Source: Variovorax sp. EL159 (GTDB lineage Bacteria > Pseudomonadota > Gammaproteobacteria > Burkholderiales > Burkholderiaceae_C). Taken from it: DNA of 64,000 bases. The notes under the pieces were generated by a model. It did no database searches and was not told where the DNA came from. It worked only from the letters and a program-made list of their open reading frames with translations. Shown piece after piece: positions 39,523-47,953 of the stretch. Position 1 is the first letter of the stretch. Each line of letters starts with the position of its first letter. A program made the position numbers and the translations under genes. The DNA is taken from assembly GCF_900100965.1 (NCBI RefSeq), contig NZ_FMUJ01000007.1:203690-267689 (forward strand), read 5' to 3'.

Positions 39523-40535
39523 ACTACCCCGCACAACTCGACGCCGGCGTGGCGCCACGGCAGGCACCGGGCGGCCCGGCGAAGCCGCCCAACAAGCTCA
39601 CCAGCATGCGCGAGATGGGCCTGTTGCTCATCATCGCGGTGCTGTGCGTGGCCATGAGCTTCGCCTCGCCCTACTTCCTCACGTGGGACAACGTGCGCGC
39701 GATGCTGCTGTCGTTCTCCATCGAAGGCATCGTGGTGGTTGGCATGACGATCCTGCTGATCGTCGGCGGCATCGACCTGTCGGTGGGCTCGGTGGTGTGC
39801 TTCGCGATGGTGGTCACCGGCAAGCTGTTCCTCATGGGGCTGGACCCGTGGACGGCAGGCCTCGTGGCCATCGGCGCGAGCGCGTTGATCGGCGCCATGA
39901 TCGGCGGCTGCGTCACGCGCATCGGGCTGAACCACTTCATCGCCTCGCTGGCCTTCATGGTGATCGTGCGCGGGCTGTGCCTAGCGCTCACGCAGGGCAC
40001 GCCGCAGTCGCTGTTCTCGCTGCCGGCGGAGTTCAAGTTCATCGGCCAGGGCACGCTGTTCGGCATTCCGGCGGTGATCCTGATCTTTTTGGCGATCGTG
40101 GTGGTGAGCGACTTCGTGCTGCGCCGCTCGACGCTGCTGCGCCGCGTGTTCTACACCGGCAGCAATGAGAAGGCCGCGCTGTACTCGGGCATTCGCGTGG
40201 GCCACGTGAAGTTCTGGGTCACGGTGCTGTGCTCGGCTTCGGCCGGTCTTGCCGGCGTGATCTACACCGCACGCTTCGGCGCCGCCACGCCGACCTTCGG
40301 CATGGGCATGGAACTCAACGTGATCGCCGCTGCCGTGATCGGCGGCGCCAGCCTCAAGGGCGGCTCGGGCACGGTGCTTGGCGCGGTGCTCGGGCTGGCC
40401 CTGCTGTCGGTGGTGACCAGCTCGCTGATCCTGCTCGACGTGTCGCCTTACTGGCAGGACGTGATCAAGGGCCTGATCCTGCTCGCGGCCGTGACCATCG
40501 ACCACATCCTGAACACCCGAAAGACCAAGCGATGA
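39519..40535 (+). CDS. Sugar ABC transporter permease (RbsC family)
   Basis: 338 residues with a soluble Pro-rich N-terminus of about 30 residues and then 8-10 hydrophobic helices. GIVVVGMTILLIVGGIDLSV is the hallmark of BPD_transp_2 sugar permeases, and the conserved YSGIRVGHVKFWVTVLCSAS and AAAVIGGASLKGGSGTVLGA segments follow. It is the only permease of this importer, so it presumably works as a homodimer. Its stop overlaps the aldo/keto reductase start (ATGA). Confidence 0.93.
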   Translation: MNYPAQLDAGVAPRQAPGGPAKPPNKLTSMREMGLLLIIAVLCVAMSFASPYFLTWDNVRAMLLSFSIEGIVVVGMTILLIVGGIDLSVGSVVCFAMVVTGKLFLMGLDPWTAGLVAIGASALIGAMIGGCVTRIGLNHFIASLAFMVIVRGLCLALTQGTPQSLFSLPAEFKFIGQGTLFGIPAVILIFLAIVVVSDFVLRRSTLLRRVFYTGSNEKAALYSGIRVGHVKFWVTVLCSASAGLAGVIYTARFGAATPTFGMGMELNVIAAAVIGGASLKGGSGTVLGAVLGLALLSVVTSSLILLDVSPYWQDVIKGLILLAAVTIDHILNTRKTKR

Positions 40536-41536
40536 GCTCCACCACTGCATCGACGATGAAGAAGACCACCCTCGGCCCCTCGGGCATCGAAAGCTCGGCC
40601 ATCGGCCTGGGCACCTGGGCCATGGGCGGATGGATGTGGGGCGGCGGCGACAACGCGGCCGCCGTGCTGGCGATCCAGGCCTCGCTGGACGCAGGCGTGA
40701 CGCTGATCGACACCGCGCCGGCCTACGGCCTGGGCCGCTCCGAGAGCATCGTCGGAACTGCGCTCAAGGGGCGCCGGCAGGAAGCGGTGATTGCCACCAA
40801 GTGCGGGCTGGTGTGGCACACCCAACAGGGAACGCACTTCTTTGAAGAAGACGGCCACCCGGTGTACCGCTACCTCGGGCGCGAGTCGATCTTTCATGAA
40901 TGCGAAGAGAGCCTGAAGCGCCTGCAGACCGACTACATCGACCTGTACATCACGCACTGGCAGGACAGCACCACGCCCGTGGCCGAGACCATGGACGCGC
41001 TGCTTTCGCTGAAGAAGCAGGGAAAGATCCGCGCCATCGGCGTGAGCAACGTGAGCCCCGAGACGCTGGCCGAGTACCTGCAATACGGCCCGGTCGATGC
41101 CGCGCAGGAGCGCTACAGCCTGATCGACCGCGAGATCGAGCAGACGCTGGTGCCGCTGTGCACCGAGCACAACGTGGCGGTGCTCGGCTACTCGTCGCTC
41201 GCGCTCGGCCTGCTGGCCGGCCCCATCGACCCCGCGCGCCAGTTCACCGGCGATGACCAGCGCGCCACCAACCCGCGCTTCAGCACGGCGAACCGCGTGA
41301 AGCTCAAGGCCTTCTTCGAAGAACTGGAGCCGCTGCGCAAGCAGCTCGAATGCTCGTTCGGCCAGATGATGATCGCGTGGACGCTTGCACGCGGCAGCGT
41401 CTCGGTGGCGCTGTGCGGCGCGCGCGTGCCGAAGCAGGCCATCGAGAACGCGGCCGCCGGCGCGATCACCCTGCGCGACGACGCGCTGCTGCTGATCGAC
41501 GCCGCAGCCGCCCGCCACCTGAACGCGCTGGCCTGA
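40532..41536 (+). CDS. Aldo/keto reductase
   Basis: 334 residues from ATG 40532, which overlaps the permease stop; an internal ATG at 40556 is an alternative. The AKR barrel shows GLGTWAMGG, the catalytic Asp/Tyr region LIDTAPAYGLGRSE, TKCG with the catalytic Lys, LYITHWQDS with His and IRAIGVSNVSPETL. It uses NADPH to reduce an aldehyde or ketone, or the reverse. In this operon it may act on the free sugar or on an aldehyde released by the aldolase that follows. Confidence 0.92.
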   Translation: MSSTTASTMKKTTLGPSGIESSAIGLGTWAMGGWMWGGGDNAAAVLAIQASLDAGVTLIDTAPAYGLGRSESIVGTALKGRRQEAVIATKCGLVWHTQQGTHFFEEDGHPVYRYLGRESIFHECEESLKRLQTDYIDLYITHWQDSTTPVAETMDALLSLKKQGKIRAIGVSNVSPETLAEYLQYGPVDAAQERYSLIDREIEQTLVPLCTEHNVAVLGYSSLALGLLAGPIDPARQFTGDDQRATNPRFSTANRVKLKAFFEELEPLRKQLECSFGQMMIAWTLARGSVSVALCGARVPKQAIENAAAGAITLRDDALLLIDAAAARHLNALA

Positions 41537-41585
41537 CGCCTGCCGCTTCATTCCCCTCACTTCTCTGAACAAGGATTCCCTTCGT

Positions 41586-42437
41586 ATGTCGAAAGACAAG
41601 ACCGCGCGCCTGAACCGGCTGCTGAACAACGGCCGCTGCCTGGACATCGCGCTCGACCATGGCGTGTGCAACGAGCCCTCGTTCCTCGACGGCCTGGAGG
41701 ACATGCCCCAGGTCATCGACAGGCTCGTGGGCGCCAAGCCCGATGCGCTGCAGCTCAACTACGGCCAGTCCGACCTGCTGCAGGACCGCCCCGGCCGCGA
41801 CAAGCCCGCGCTGGTGATGCGCATCGACATGGGCAACCCCTACAACGCCACGCTGCACCGCGTGATGTGGGCCCAGTTGCAGAACGAGCACGACCCGGTG
41901 CTGCCGGCCGTGCAGCGCGACGCGGCCTGCGTGGTGGTCAACCTGTTCATGCTGCCGAACGAGCCCGACCTGTTTCGCCAGTGCGTGCAGAACATCGCGC
42001 GCGTGCGCGCCGACTGCGACCGCTACGGCATGCCGCTGATGATCGAGCCGCTGGTGATGCAGTCGCCCACGCCGGGCAGCCGCTACATGGTCGACGGCGA
42101 CGCCGAGAAGATCGTCACGCTGGTGCGCCTGGCGCGCGAGATGGGCGCCGACATCGTCAAGGCCGACCCGACCAGCGACCCGAAGGATTTCCACCGCGTG
42201 GTGCAGGCCGCGCGCTGCCCCGTGCTCGTGCGCGGCGGCGGCCGCGAAGACCTGCAGCAGGTCTTCGCGCGTTCGCGCGTGCTGATGGACGAGGGTGCGG
42301 TCGGCATGGTGTACGGGCGCAACGTCTACCAGCACGCCAACCCGTCGGCGGTGGTCGATGCGCTGATGGCCATGATCCACCGCGGCGCCAGCGCCAAGGA
42401 GGCATGGGACATCTATGAATCGGGCGGCGCGAAGTGA
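41586..42437 (+). CDS. Class I aldolase, DeoC/LacD/FbaB family (LsrF-like)
   Basis: 283 residues. It carries the N-terminal LDIALDHGVCNEPSF strand, the Schiff-base Lys in ADIVKADPTSDPKDF, LVRGGGREDLQQVF and a phosphate-binding end AVGMVYGRNVYQHANP. These are features of archaeal-type fructose-bisphosphate aldolases and LsrF. It probably cleaves or transfers a carbon unit of the ketose phosphate produced by the kinase and FAD dehydrogenase encoded in the divergent operon. It is the last gene of the plus-strand operon. Confidence 0.88.
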   Translation: MSKDKTARLNRLLNNGRCLDIALDHGVCNEPSFLDGLEDMPQVIDRLVGAKPDALQLNYGQSDLLQDRPGRDKPALVMRIDMGNPYNATLHRVMWAQLQNEHDPVLPAVQRDAACVVVNLFMLPNEPDLFRQCVQNIARVRADCDRYGMPLMIEPLVMQSPTPGSRYMVDGDAEKIVTLVRLAREMGADIVKADPTSDPKDFHRVVQAARCPVLVRGGGREDLQQVFARSRVLMDEGAVGMVYGRNVYQHANPSAVVDALMAMIHRGASAKEAWDIYESGGAK

Positions 42438-42476
42438 TGCGCTGACGCCCGCTTGACGGAGGAGGGAGAGGCTGCA

Positions 42477-42504
42477 CGGCGGGCAACGGTTTCGTTGCCC
42501 GCCG
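42477..42504 (+). terminator. Strong hairpin after the aldolase gene (terminator candidate without T-run)
   Basis: A perfect 12-bp stem (CGGCGGGCAACG with its complement) and 4-base loop lie 39 bp after the aldolase stop. No T-run follows, so it may be a weak or factor-dependent terminator or an RNA-stabilising end. Confidence 0.5.
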
Positions 42505-42596
42505 GGGGTGCGCCTGCGCGCGCGCTTTGCTGGTGAACGACGGAGTTGATCGAGGAAGAGGGTTCCCTGCGAACTTCAAACAACCTGGAGGCGACG

Positions 42597-45500
42597 ATGA
42601 AAATCCGGTATTACTTGATGGCGTTCCTGCTGCCATGCATCACCTTGCTGACGCATGCGGCGATCACCGGGGTCAGTCCGATGACGACCCTGGGCAACAT
42701 GGCGGCGGCGGTGTCCGAAGCCGTCGCCGACCCGCTCCCGCTGCAGGGGCCGGGCCTGGGCAATCTCACCTACACCTCGGCCGAGCTGTTCAAGCCGGTG
42801 TCGATGATCACGAGCCTGGCGCACCCGCTCGACCCGGCGCACAGCGATGCCTACGAGTCGCGCGAGGTGCCCGCCACCTACCCGGGCCGCAAGGACTACG
42901 GCATGAACGCGGGCATCATGATCAACGGCTACTTCCTCACCTCCTTCGCGCCGGACAGCGGCCTGGGCCCGGGCGGCTTCCTGCTGTACGACGTGTCGAA
43001 CCCGCGCCAGATCAAGCTCGTCAAGAAGATCTACGAGCCCGAGGCCCGCACCAAGGAGTTCCGCGAAACGCACTCCTTCGGCACCGCGAAGATCGGCGGC
43101 AAGACCTACGTGGTGCTGCCCAGCATCAACGGCGTCGAGTTCTGGGACTTCACCGACATCAACGACATCAAGCAGGTGAAGAAGCTGGCGCTGCCCGGCG
43201 TGAACGGCGGCGACTACGAGAACGTGGCCTGGCAGCTCTGGTGGCAGGCGCCCTACCTGTACGTGGCGTCTGCCGGCCGCGGCATCTTCATCGTCGATGC
43301 CACGGACCCCGCGAACGCGGTGGTCGCGAACCGCGGCGCCGGCAAGCCGAACCCGGTGCCGACGGGCGAACTCGGCGGCTTTCGCATCGGCCCGATCTTC
43401 ACGATGGGCAACCACATGGTGCTGACCGCGATGGAAAGCAACGGCGGCTTCGCGAGCCTGGACATCTCCGACCCGCTCAACCCCAAGGTGCTCGATTCGA
43501 TCGTGGGCACCACGCCGTTCTATTACGCAACCTGCTTCGACGGCCGGAACCTGCATGCCTCCGCGCGCAACAGCGGCGCCAAGATGTACAGCTACGACCT
43601 CTCCGACCGCTCGCGCTTCGTGGCCGAAGACAACCGGCTGGTCATCGACGAACAGCTCTACTGCGCCACGCAGGACAACTACGTGATCCAGGGCGCGCAG
43701 ACGCGCATCCACAAGGTCGATGTGAGCAACCCGCTGAACCATGTCGAAGTGGGCCGCGGCAGCATCCTGCGCGAGGACGACCCGAACTTTTCGCACTCGG
43801 ACAACGGCCAGGTCGCGATGTTCGGCAACCTCGTCTTCGTGGGCAACGACCACGGCTCGGGCAGCGGCTTCATCGTGCACTCGGTCGACCCGGACACCAC
43901 CAAGCCTGAGGTGAAGCAGGTCTCGCCCGCCAACGGCGCGAAGCAGCAGGCGCTGACCTCGCGCATCGGCCTGGGCATGACCGACAACATCCGGCCCGAG
44001 AGCGTGAATTCCAACACCTTCATCGTGCGCCCCGTGGGCGGCAACACGCTGGCGGGCACCTACAGCGTGCAGCTGGGCATCGTCAACTTCCACCCCGAGC
44101 AGCCGCTGCAGCCGGGCACGAGCTATGAAGTGTTCCTGCCGGCCAACGGCCTGAAGGACTATGCGGGCAACGCCATCGGTGCGGACTACAAATCGACCTT
44201 CAACACCGGCAACGCGACCGACATCAACCTGATGCACCACTGGACGCTGGCGGGCAACCTCTCGGACCCGGTCGGCAACAACGGCGGCACGCCGGCACAG
44301 GGCGATGCGTTCGAGAGCATCGGCATGAACTTCGCGAACCGCACCGCCGGTGTGCCGCTGAAGAACGATTCGGTGGCCACCGTGCTCGGCGGCACCGCAT
44401 CGCTGAGCTTCTACATGAAGACCACGCAGGCAGGCGGCCCCAACTCGTGGACCGCGCCCGGCATCTTCGGGCGCGACCAGTCGGGCGGCGCGGACGACGT
44501 GTTCTGGGGCTGGCTCGACAACGGCGGCCGCATCAAGCTGTCGATCGGCAACGACGCGGGCACGGCCTCCACGGCAGCCGTGAACGACGGCAACTGGCAC
44601 CACGTGGTGTTGACGCGCGATGCGGCCTCGGGCGCGCAGGCGGTGTACGTCGATGGCGTGAAGACCACCTCCACCGGCCCCACGGGCAACAAAGGCCTGT
44701 CGAACAAGTTCAGCGTGCTGGGGCAGATCCAGGGCAACACGGCACTGTTCAAGGGCACGCTGGCGGAAGTGCGCGTGTACGGCCGCGTGCTCAACGACAC
44801 CGAGGTGAACACGCTGCGCGGCCAGGCCATCATCGGCGACCCGGGCCTTGGCGGCGGGCCGAAGATCGTCAATGGCCAGCTGGTGTTCAACCCGGCCACG
44901 CTGGGCAGCGGCGGCGCGCAGTTCCGCTGGAACTTCGGCGACGGCACGCAGACGGCCTACTCGAACCAGCCGAACTACAGCTACACCTACACGCGCCCCG
45001 GCCACTTCACGGTGACGCTGACGGTGAAGGACGCCAACGGCCGCGAGACCTTCTACACCTACAACCTCACGGTGATCGTTCCGGTCACGGCGCGGGCGCC
45101 CACGCACACCACCAACATCGCGGGCGACGCGAACGCGGTGTACTCGGTCAACCCCGACAGCGGCACGGTCGCGGCCATCGATGCGCAGACGCTGGCCAAG
45201 CGCTGGGAAGTACGCGTGGGCGAAGAACCGAAGACGCTGGCCGTGGGCCCCGACGGCCGCCTCTGGGTCGCGGTGCAGGGCGAAGACAAGCTGGTGGTGC
45301 TCAACGCGGCCGACGGCAGCACCTCGGCCACCGTGCCGCTGGCCTACGGCAGCGGTCCCTACGGCGTGGCCTTCACGCCCGACGGTGCCAAGGGCCTGCT
45401 GACGCTGGAGAGCAAGTCGGTGCTGATGAGCTTCGACCCGAGCAACGGCGCCACCACCGGCGCGGTCGCGCTCGACGGCAACCTGCGCGGCATTGCCGTC

Positions 45501-47306
45501 AACGCCGATGCGCAGGTGGCCTACGTCACGCGCTTCAAGTCGAAGATGACCGGCGGCCAGCTGCACAAGGTGAACCTGCAGACCATGAGCGCGATGACGA
45601 CCATCGCGCTGCCGGTGGACACCACCACGGTCGACACCGAAAGCCGCGCACGCGGCGTGGCCAACTACCTGAGCCAGGTCGTCATCTCGCCGGACGGCAC
45701 GCGGGCGGTGCTGCCTTCGAAGAAGGACAACATCGTGCGCGGCAAGTTCAGGGACGGCAACAACCTGGTGCACGACCAGACGGTGCGATCCATCCTCTCG
45801 CAGGTCAACCTGCAGACGGCGGCCGAAGTGTTCGCCGAGCAGATCGACTTCGACGACCGCGCACCGGCGCGCGCCGCGCTGTTCTCGCCGTCGGGCGACT
45901 ACCTGTTCGTGGCGCAGATGGAAGGCAACCGCGTGGCCATCGTCGATCCGTACAGCCGCTCGGTGCGGGGCGAGATCAACGCCAGCAGCGCGCCGCACGG
46001 CCTGTATCTGGACGCGGTGCGCAAGCGCCTGTACGTCAACAACTTCCTGGCGCGCTCGGTGTCGGTGCACGACGTGGCCTCGGTGCTGGCGTCGGAATCG
46101 GCGGCGGCGGTCTTCCTGCAGAACGTCTCGACGGTCGCGCAGGAGCCGATGTCGCCCGCGGCGCTGCGCGGCAAGCAGGTGTTCTACAACGCGGCCGACC
46201 GACGCATGAGCAAGGACAACTACATCTCCTGCGCGAGCTGCCACGCGGATGCCGGCGACGACGGCATGGTGTGGGACTTCACCCAGCGCGGCGAGGGCCT
46301 GCGCCGCACCATCAGCCTGCAGGGACGGCGCGGCCTGGGCCACGGCAAGCTGCACTGGACGGCCAACTTCGACGAGGTGCAGGACTTCGAGAACGACATC
46401 CGCAACGAGTTCGGCGGCACCGGCTTCCTGACGAATGCGGACTTCGCGGCCACGCAAGACCCGCTGGGCGCGCCCAAGGCCGGCAAGAGCGCGCAGCTGG
46501 ACGACCTGGCGGCCTACCTGACCTCGCTGAACAAGTACATGCGCAGCCCGGCGCGCAACGCCGACGGCAGCCTCAGCGTGGATGCGGCGCGGGGCCAGGC
46601 GCTGTTCGCCTCGGCGCAGTGCGTGACCTGCCACACCGGCGCCACCTTCCGCGACGGCGTGCGGCATGACGTGGGCACGATCCAGGCCTCGTCGGGCAAG
46701 GGCATGAACCAGCCGCTGGCGGGCGTGGGCTTCGACACCCCGACGCTGCTGGGCACCTGGAACACGACGGCGTTCTTCCACAACGGCCAGGCGGCCACGC
46801 TGCAGGACGTGCTCGCCAGCGGTCACGGCAACGCCAGCAGCCTGCCGCCCGCCGACGTGGTGGCGATCCGCGAGTACGTGCGCTCGCAGGACACCGACCC
46901 GACGCCGACCATCACCCGCATCCGTTCGAACCACAGCAACCTGTGCGTGAACGTCAAGGGCGCTGCAACGACGAGCGGGACGACGGTGGTGCAGTGGCCA
47001 TGCGGCAACGCGGGCAACGAGAGGTTCACGGTGACGGGCCTGCCCGGCGGCTACGTGCAGTTCAAGGCCGAGCACAGCGGCCTGTGCCTGGCGCAGAACG
47101 GCACCGCGACGACGAACGCGGCGGTGGTGCAGCTGGCCTGCTCGGCCGGCGACACCACGCAATGGAGCCAGGTGGGCGGCGCCTTGAAGAACCGCGCCTC
47201 GGGTTCGTGCCTCGACGTGCCGAACAACGCCACGACGCAAGACACGGCGCTGATCACCTGGACCTGCAACGGCGGCAACAACCAGAGCTGGACGCAGCTG
47301 CCCTGA
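42597..47306 (+). CDS. Large secreted multidomain protein: beta-propellers, Ig-like, LamG, PKD, di-haem cytochrome and ricin-type lectin
   Basis: 1569 residues from ATG 42597, after CTGGAGGCGACG, with a signal peptide (MAFLLPCITLLTHA). Visible parts in order: an LVIVD-type propeller (about 90-435), a bacterial Ig-like domain (440-540), a LamG/concanavalin-like domain (545-745), a PKD domain (FRWNFGDGTQTAYS near 776), a YVTN propeller (830-1185), a MauG/di-haem peroxidase-like region with CASCH (1212-1216) and CVTCH (1342-1346), and a C-terminal ricin-B/QxW lectin (about 1440-1569, NNQSWTQLP at the end). It is probably exported and carries c-type haem. It is transcribed alone, ending at a terminator. 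Confidence 0.88.
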   Translation: MKIRYYLMAFLLPCITLLTHAAITGVSPMTTLGNMAAAVSEAVADPLPLQGPGLGNLTYTSAELFKPVSMITSLAHPLDPAHSDAYESREVPATYPGRKDYGMNAGIMINGYFLTSFAPDSGLGPGGFLLYDVSNPRQIKLVKKIYEPEARTKEFRETHSFGTAKIGGKTYVVLPSINGVEFWDFTDINDIKQVKKLALPGVNGGDYENVAWQLWWQAPYLYVASAGRGIFIVDATDPANAVVANRGAGKPNPVPTGELGGFRIGPIFTMGNHMVLTAMESNGGFASLDISDPLNPKVLDSIVGTTPFYYATCFDGRNLHASARNSGAKMYSYDLSDRSRFVAEDNRLVIDEQLYCATQDNYVIQGAQTRIHKVDVSNPLNHVEVGRGSILREDDPNFSHSDNGQVAMFGNLVFVGNDHGSGSGFIVHSVDPDTTKPEVKQVSPANGAKQQALTSRIGLGMTDNIRPESVNSNTFIVRPVGGNTLAGTYSVQLGIVNFHPEQPLQPGTSYEVFLPANGLKDYAGNAIGADYKSTFNTGNATDINLMHHWTLAGNLSDPVGNNGGTPAQGDAFESIGMNFANRTAGVPLKNDSVATVLGGTASLSFYMKTTQAGGPNSWTAPGIFGRDQSGGADDVFWGWLDNGGRIKLSIGNDAGTASTAAVNDGNWHHVVLTRDAASGAQAVYVDGVKTTSTGPTGNKGLSNKFSVLGQIQGNTALFKGTLAEVRVYGRVLNDTEVNTLRGQAIIGDPGLGGGPKIVNGQLVFNPATLGSGGAQFRWNFGDGTQTAYSNQPNYSYTYTRPGHFTVTLTVKDANGRETFYTYNLTVIVPVTARAPTHTTNIAGDANAVYSVNPDSGTVAAIDAQTLAKRWEVRVGEEPKTLAVGPDGRLWVAVQGEDKLVVLNAADGSTSATVPLAYGSGPYGVAFTPDGAKGLLTLESKSVLMSFDPSNGATTGAVALDGNLRGIAVNADAQVAYVTRFKSKMTGGQLHKVNLQTMSAMTTIALPVDTTTVDTESRARGVANYLSQVVISPDGTRAVLPSKKDNIVRGKFRDGNNLVHDQTVRSILSQVNLQTAAEVFAEQIDFDDRAPARAALFSPSGDYLFVAQMEGNRVAIVDPYSRSVRGEINASSAPHGLYLDAVRKRLYVNNFLARSVSVHDVASVLASESAAAVFLQNVSTVAQEPMSPAALRGKQVFYNAADRRMSKDNYISCASCHADAGDDGMVWDFTQRGEGLRRTISLQGRRGLGHGKLHWTANFDEVQDFENDIRNEFGGTGFLTNADFAATQDPLGAPKAGKSAQLDDLAAYLTSLNKYMRSPARNADGSLSVDAARGQALFASAQCVTCHTGATFRDGVRHDVGTIQASSGKGMNQPLAGVGFDTPTLLGTWNTTAFFHNGQAATLQDVLASGHGNASSLPPADVVAIREYVRSQDTDPTPTITRIRSNHSNLCVNVKGAATTSGTTVVQWPCGNAGNERFTVTGLPGGYVQFKAEHSGLCLAQNGTATTNAAVVQLACSAGDTTQWSQVGGALKNRASGSCLDVPNNATTQDTALITWTCNGGNNQSWTQLP

Positions 47307-47330
47307 AGCCCGGGCACTCGCCTGAAAGCA

Positions 47331-47361
47331 AAGCCGGCCGCGTCATGCGGCCGGCTTTTTT
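47331..47361 (+). terminator. Rho-independent terminator after the multidomain protein
   Basis: An 11-bp perfect stem (AAGCCGGCCGC with its complement) with a 5-base loop ends in a run of T residues, 25 bp after the stop codon. Confidence 0.9.
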
Positions 47362-47450
47362 CTTGCCGCCCATGACCTCCCACGTCATGGACCGTGCGCA
47401 CCCGCTCTGGGAAAGTACGTCCATCGATCAACCAACCAGGAGAAAACACC

Positions 47451-47690
47451 ATGACCGGCTTCAACATCCTTCCCCTCGCAGTCGCGCTGCTGATCGGCAT
47501 TGCCGCACTCGGCTCGTGCCTGGGCATCGGACTGGTCGGCCAGAAGTTTCTGGAAAGCAGCGCACGCCAGCCCGAAATGGTCGACACGCTGCAGACCAAG
47601 TTCTTCCTGATCGCGGGTGTGACAGACGGCGCATTCATCATCGCCACCGGCATCGGCCTGTGGTTTGCGACGGCCAATCCGTTTGGCTGA
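47451..47690 (+). CDS. Orphan F-type ATP synthase subunit c paralogue
   Basis: 79 residues from ATG 47451, with CCAGGAGAAA upstream; the frame is open to an ATG at 47394 that has no such leader. It has two membrane helices joined by the polar loop ESSARQPEMVDTLQTKFFLI, a near-copy of the c-subunit loop. The ion-carrying Asp is kept in AGVTDGAFIIATG. In the normal subunit of this group the region reads AGLIDAAF, so residues around the Asp differ. No other ATP synthase gene is nearby. It may be an alternative c-ring subunit, a membrane protein of other function, or a decaying duplicate. Confidence 0.85.
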   Translation: MTGFNILPLAVALLIGIAALGSCLGIGLVGQKFLESSARQPEMVDTLQTKFFLIAGVTDGAFIIATGIGLWFATANPFG

Positions 47691-47781
47691 CCCCCAGTCT
47701 TCGCGCACTTCGTGTCGCTGCGCCAACCCCCTTTCAGGGGGCAACACCTGCGGCCCGGCAAAGCCGGTTCCGCGGTGTTCT
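47691..47781. repeat. Intergenic repeat family 1, copy 1
   Basis: About 90 bp after the c-subunit stop, containing CGCGCACTTCGTGTCGCT, a CCCCC/GGGGG hairpin and CGGCCCGGCAAAGCCGGTTC with its own short stem. A nearly identical block lies at 49166-49255. The rest of this gap (47782-47953) is AT-richer and holds the promoter region of the Liv-type operon. Confidence 0.88.
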
Positions 47782-47953
47782 CGAGCAGGCAGCGCACCAG
47801 GAAGTGACACGCCCCACTGGCACCATTCGTGCTAGCACCGTTGACATTGAATTGTTTATAGTTAAAGTATTTAGCTATCAACGGTTCGATGTCGTCGGTG
47901 CTGCATGACGTGGTGCCGACGCGTCGTTTCACCCATCCTTGACGGAGAACCTG

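Noticed and set aside
33464..42437. AI-2 (Lsr) system suggested by an FGGY kinase, LsrF-like aldolase and sugar ABC importer
   Set aside because: There is no LsrR, LsrG or second permease, and a GlpD-like dehydrogenase and aldo/keto reductase are present. The kinase looks closer to the pentulose/erythritol branch.
42477..42504. Confident rho-independent terminator after the aldolase gene
   Set aside because: The stem is excellent but no T-run follows, so it is listed only as a candidate.
42576..47240. Very long open frame antisense to the multidomain protein gene
   Set aside because: In GC-rich DNA a well-used frame leaves an open shadow on the other strand. The translation has an Arg/Ala/His-rich composition and no domains, while the plus-strand frame has clear ones.
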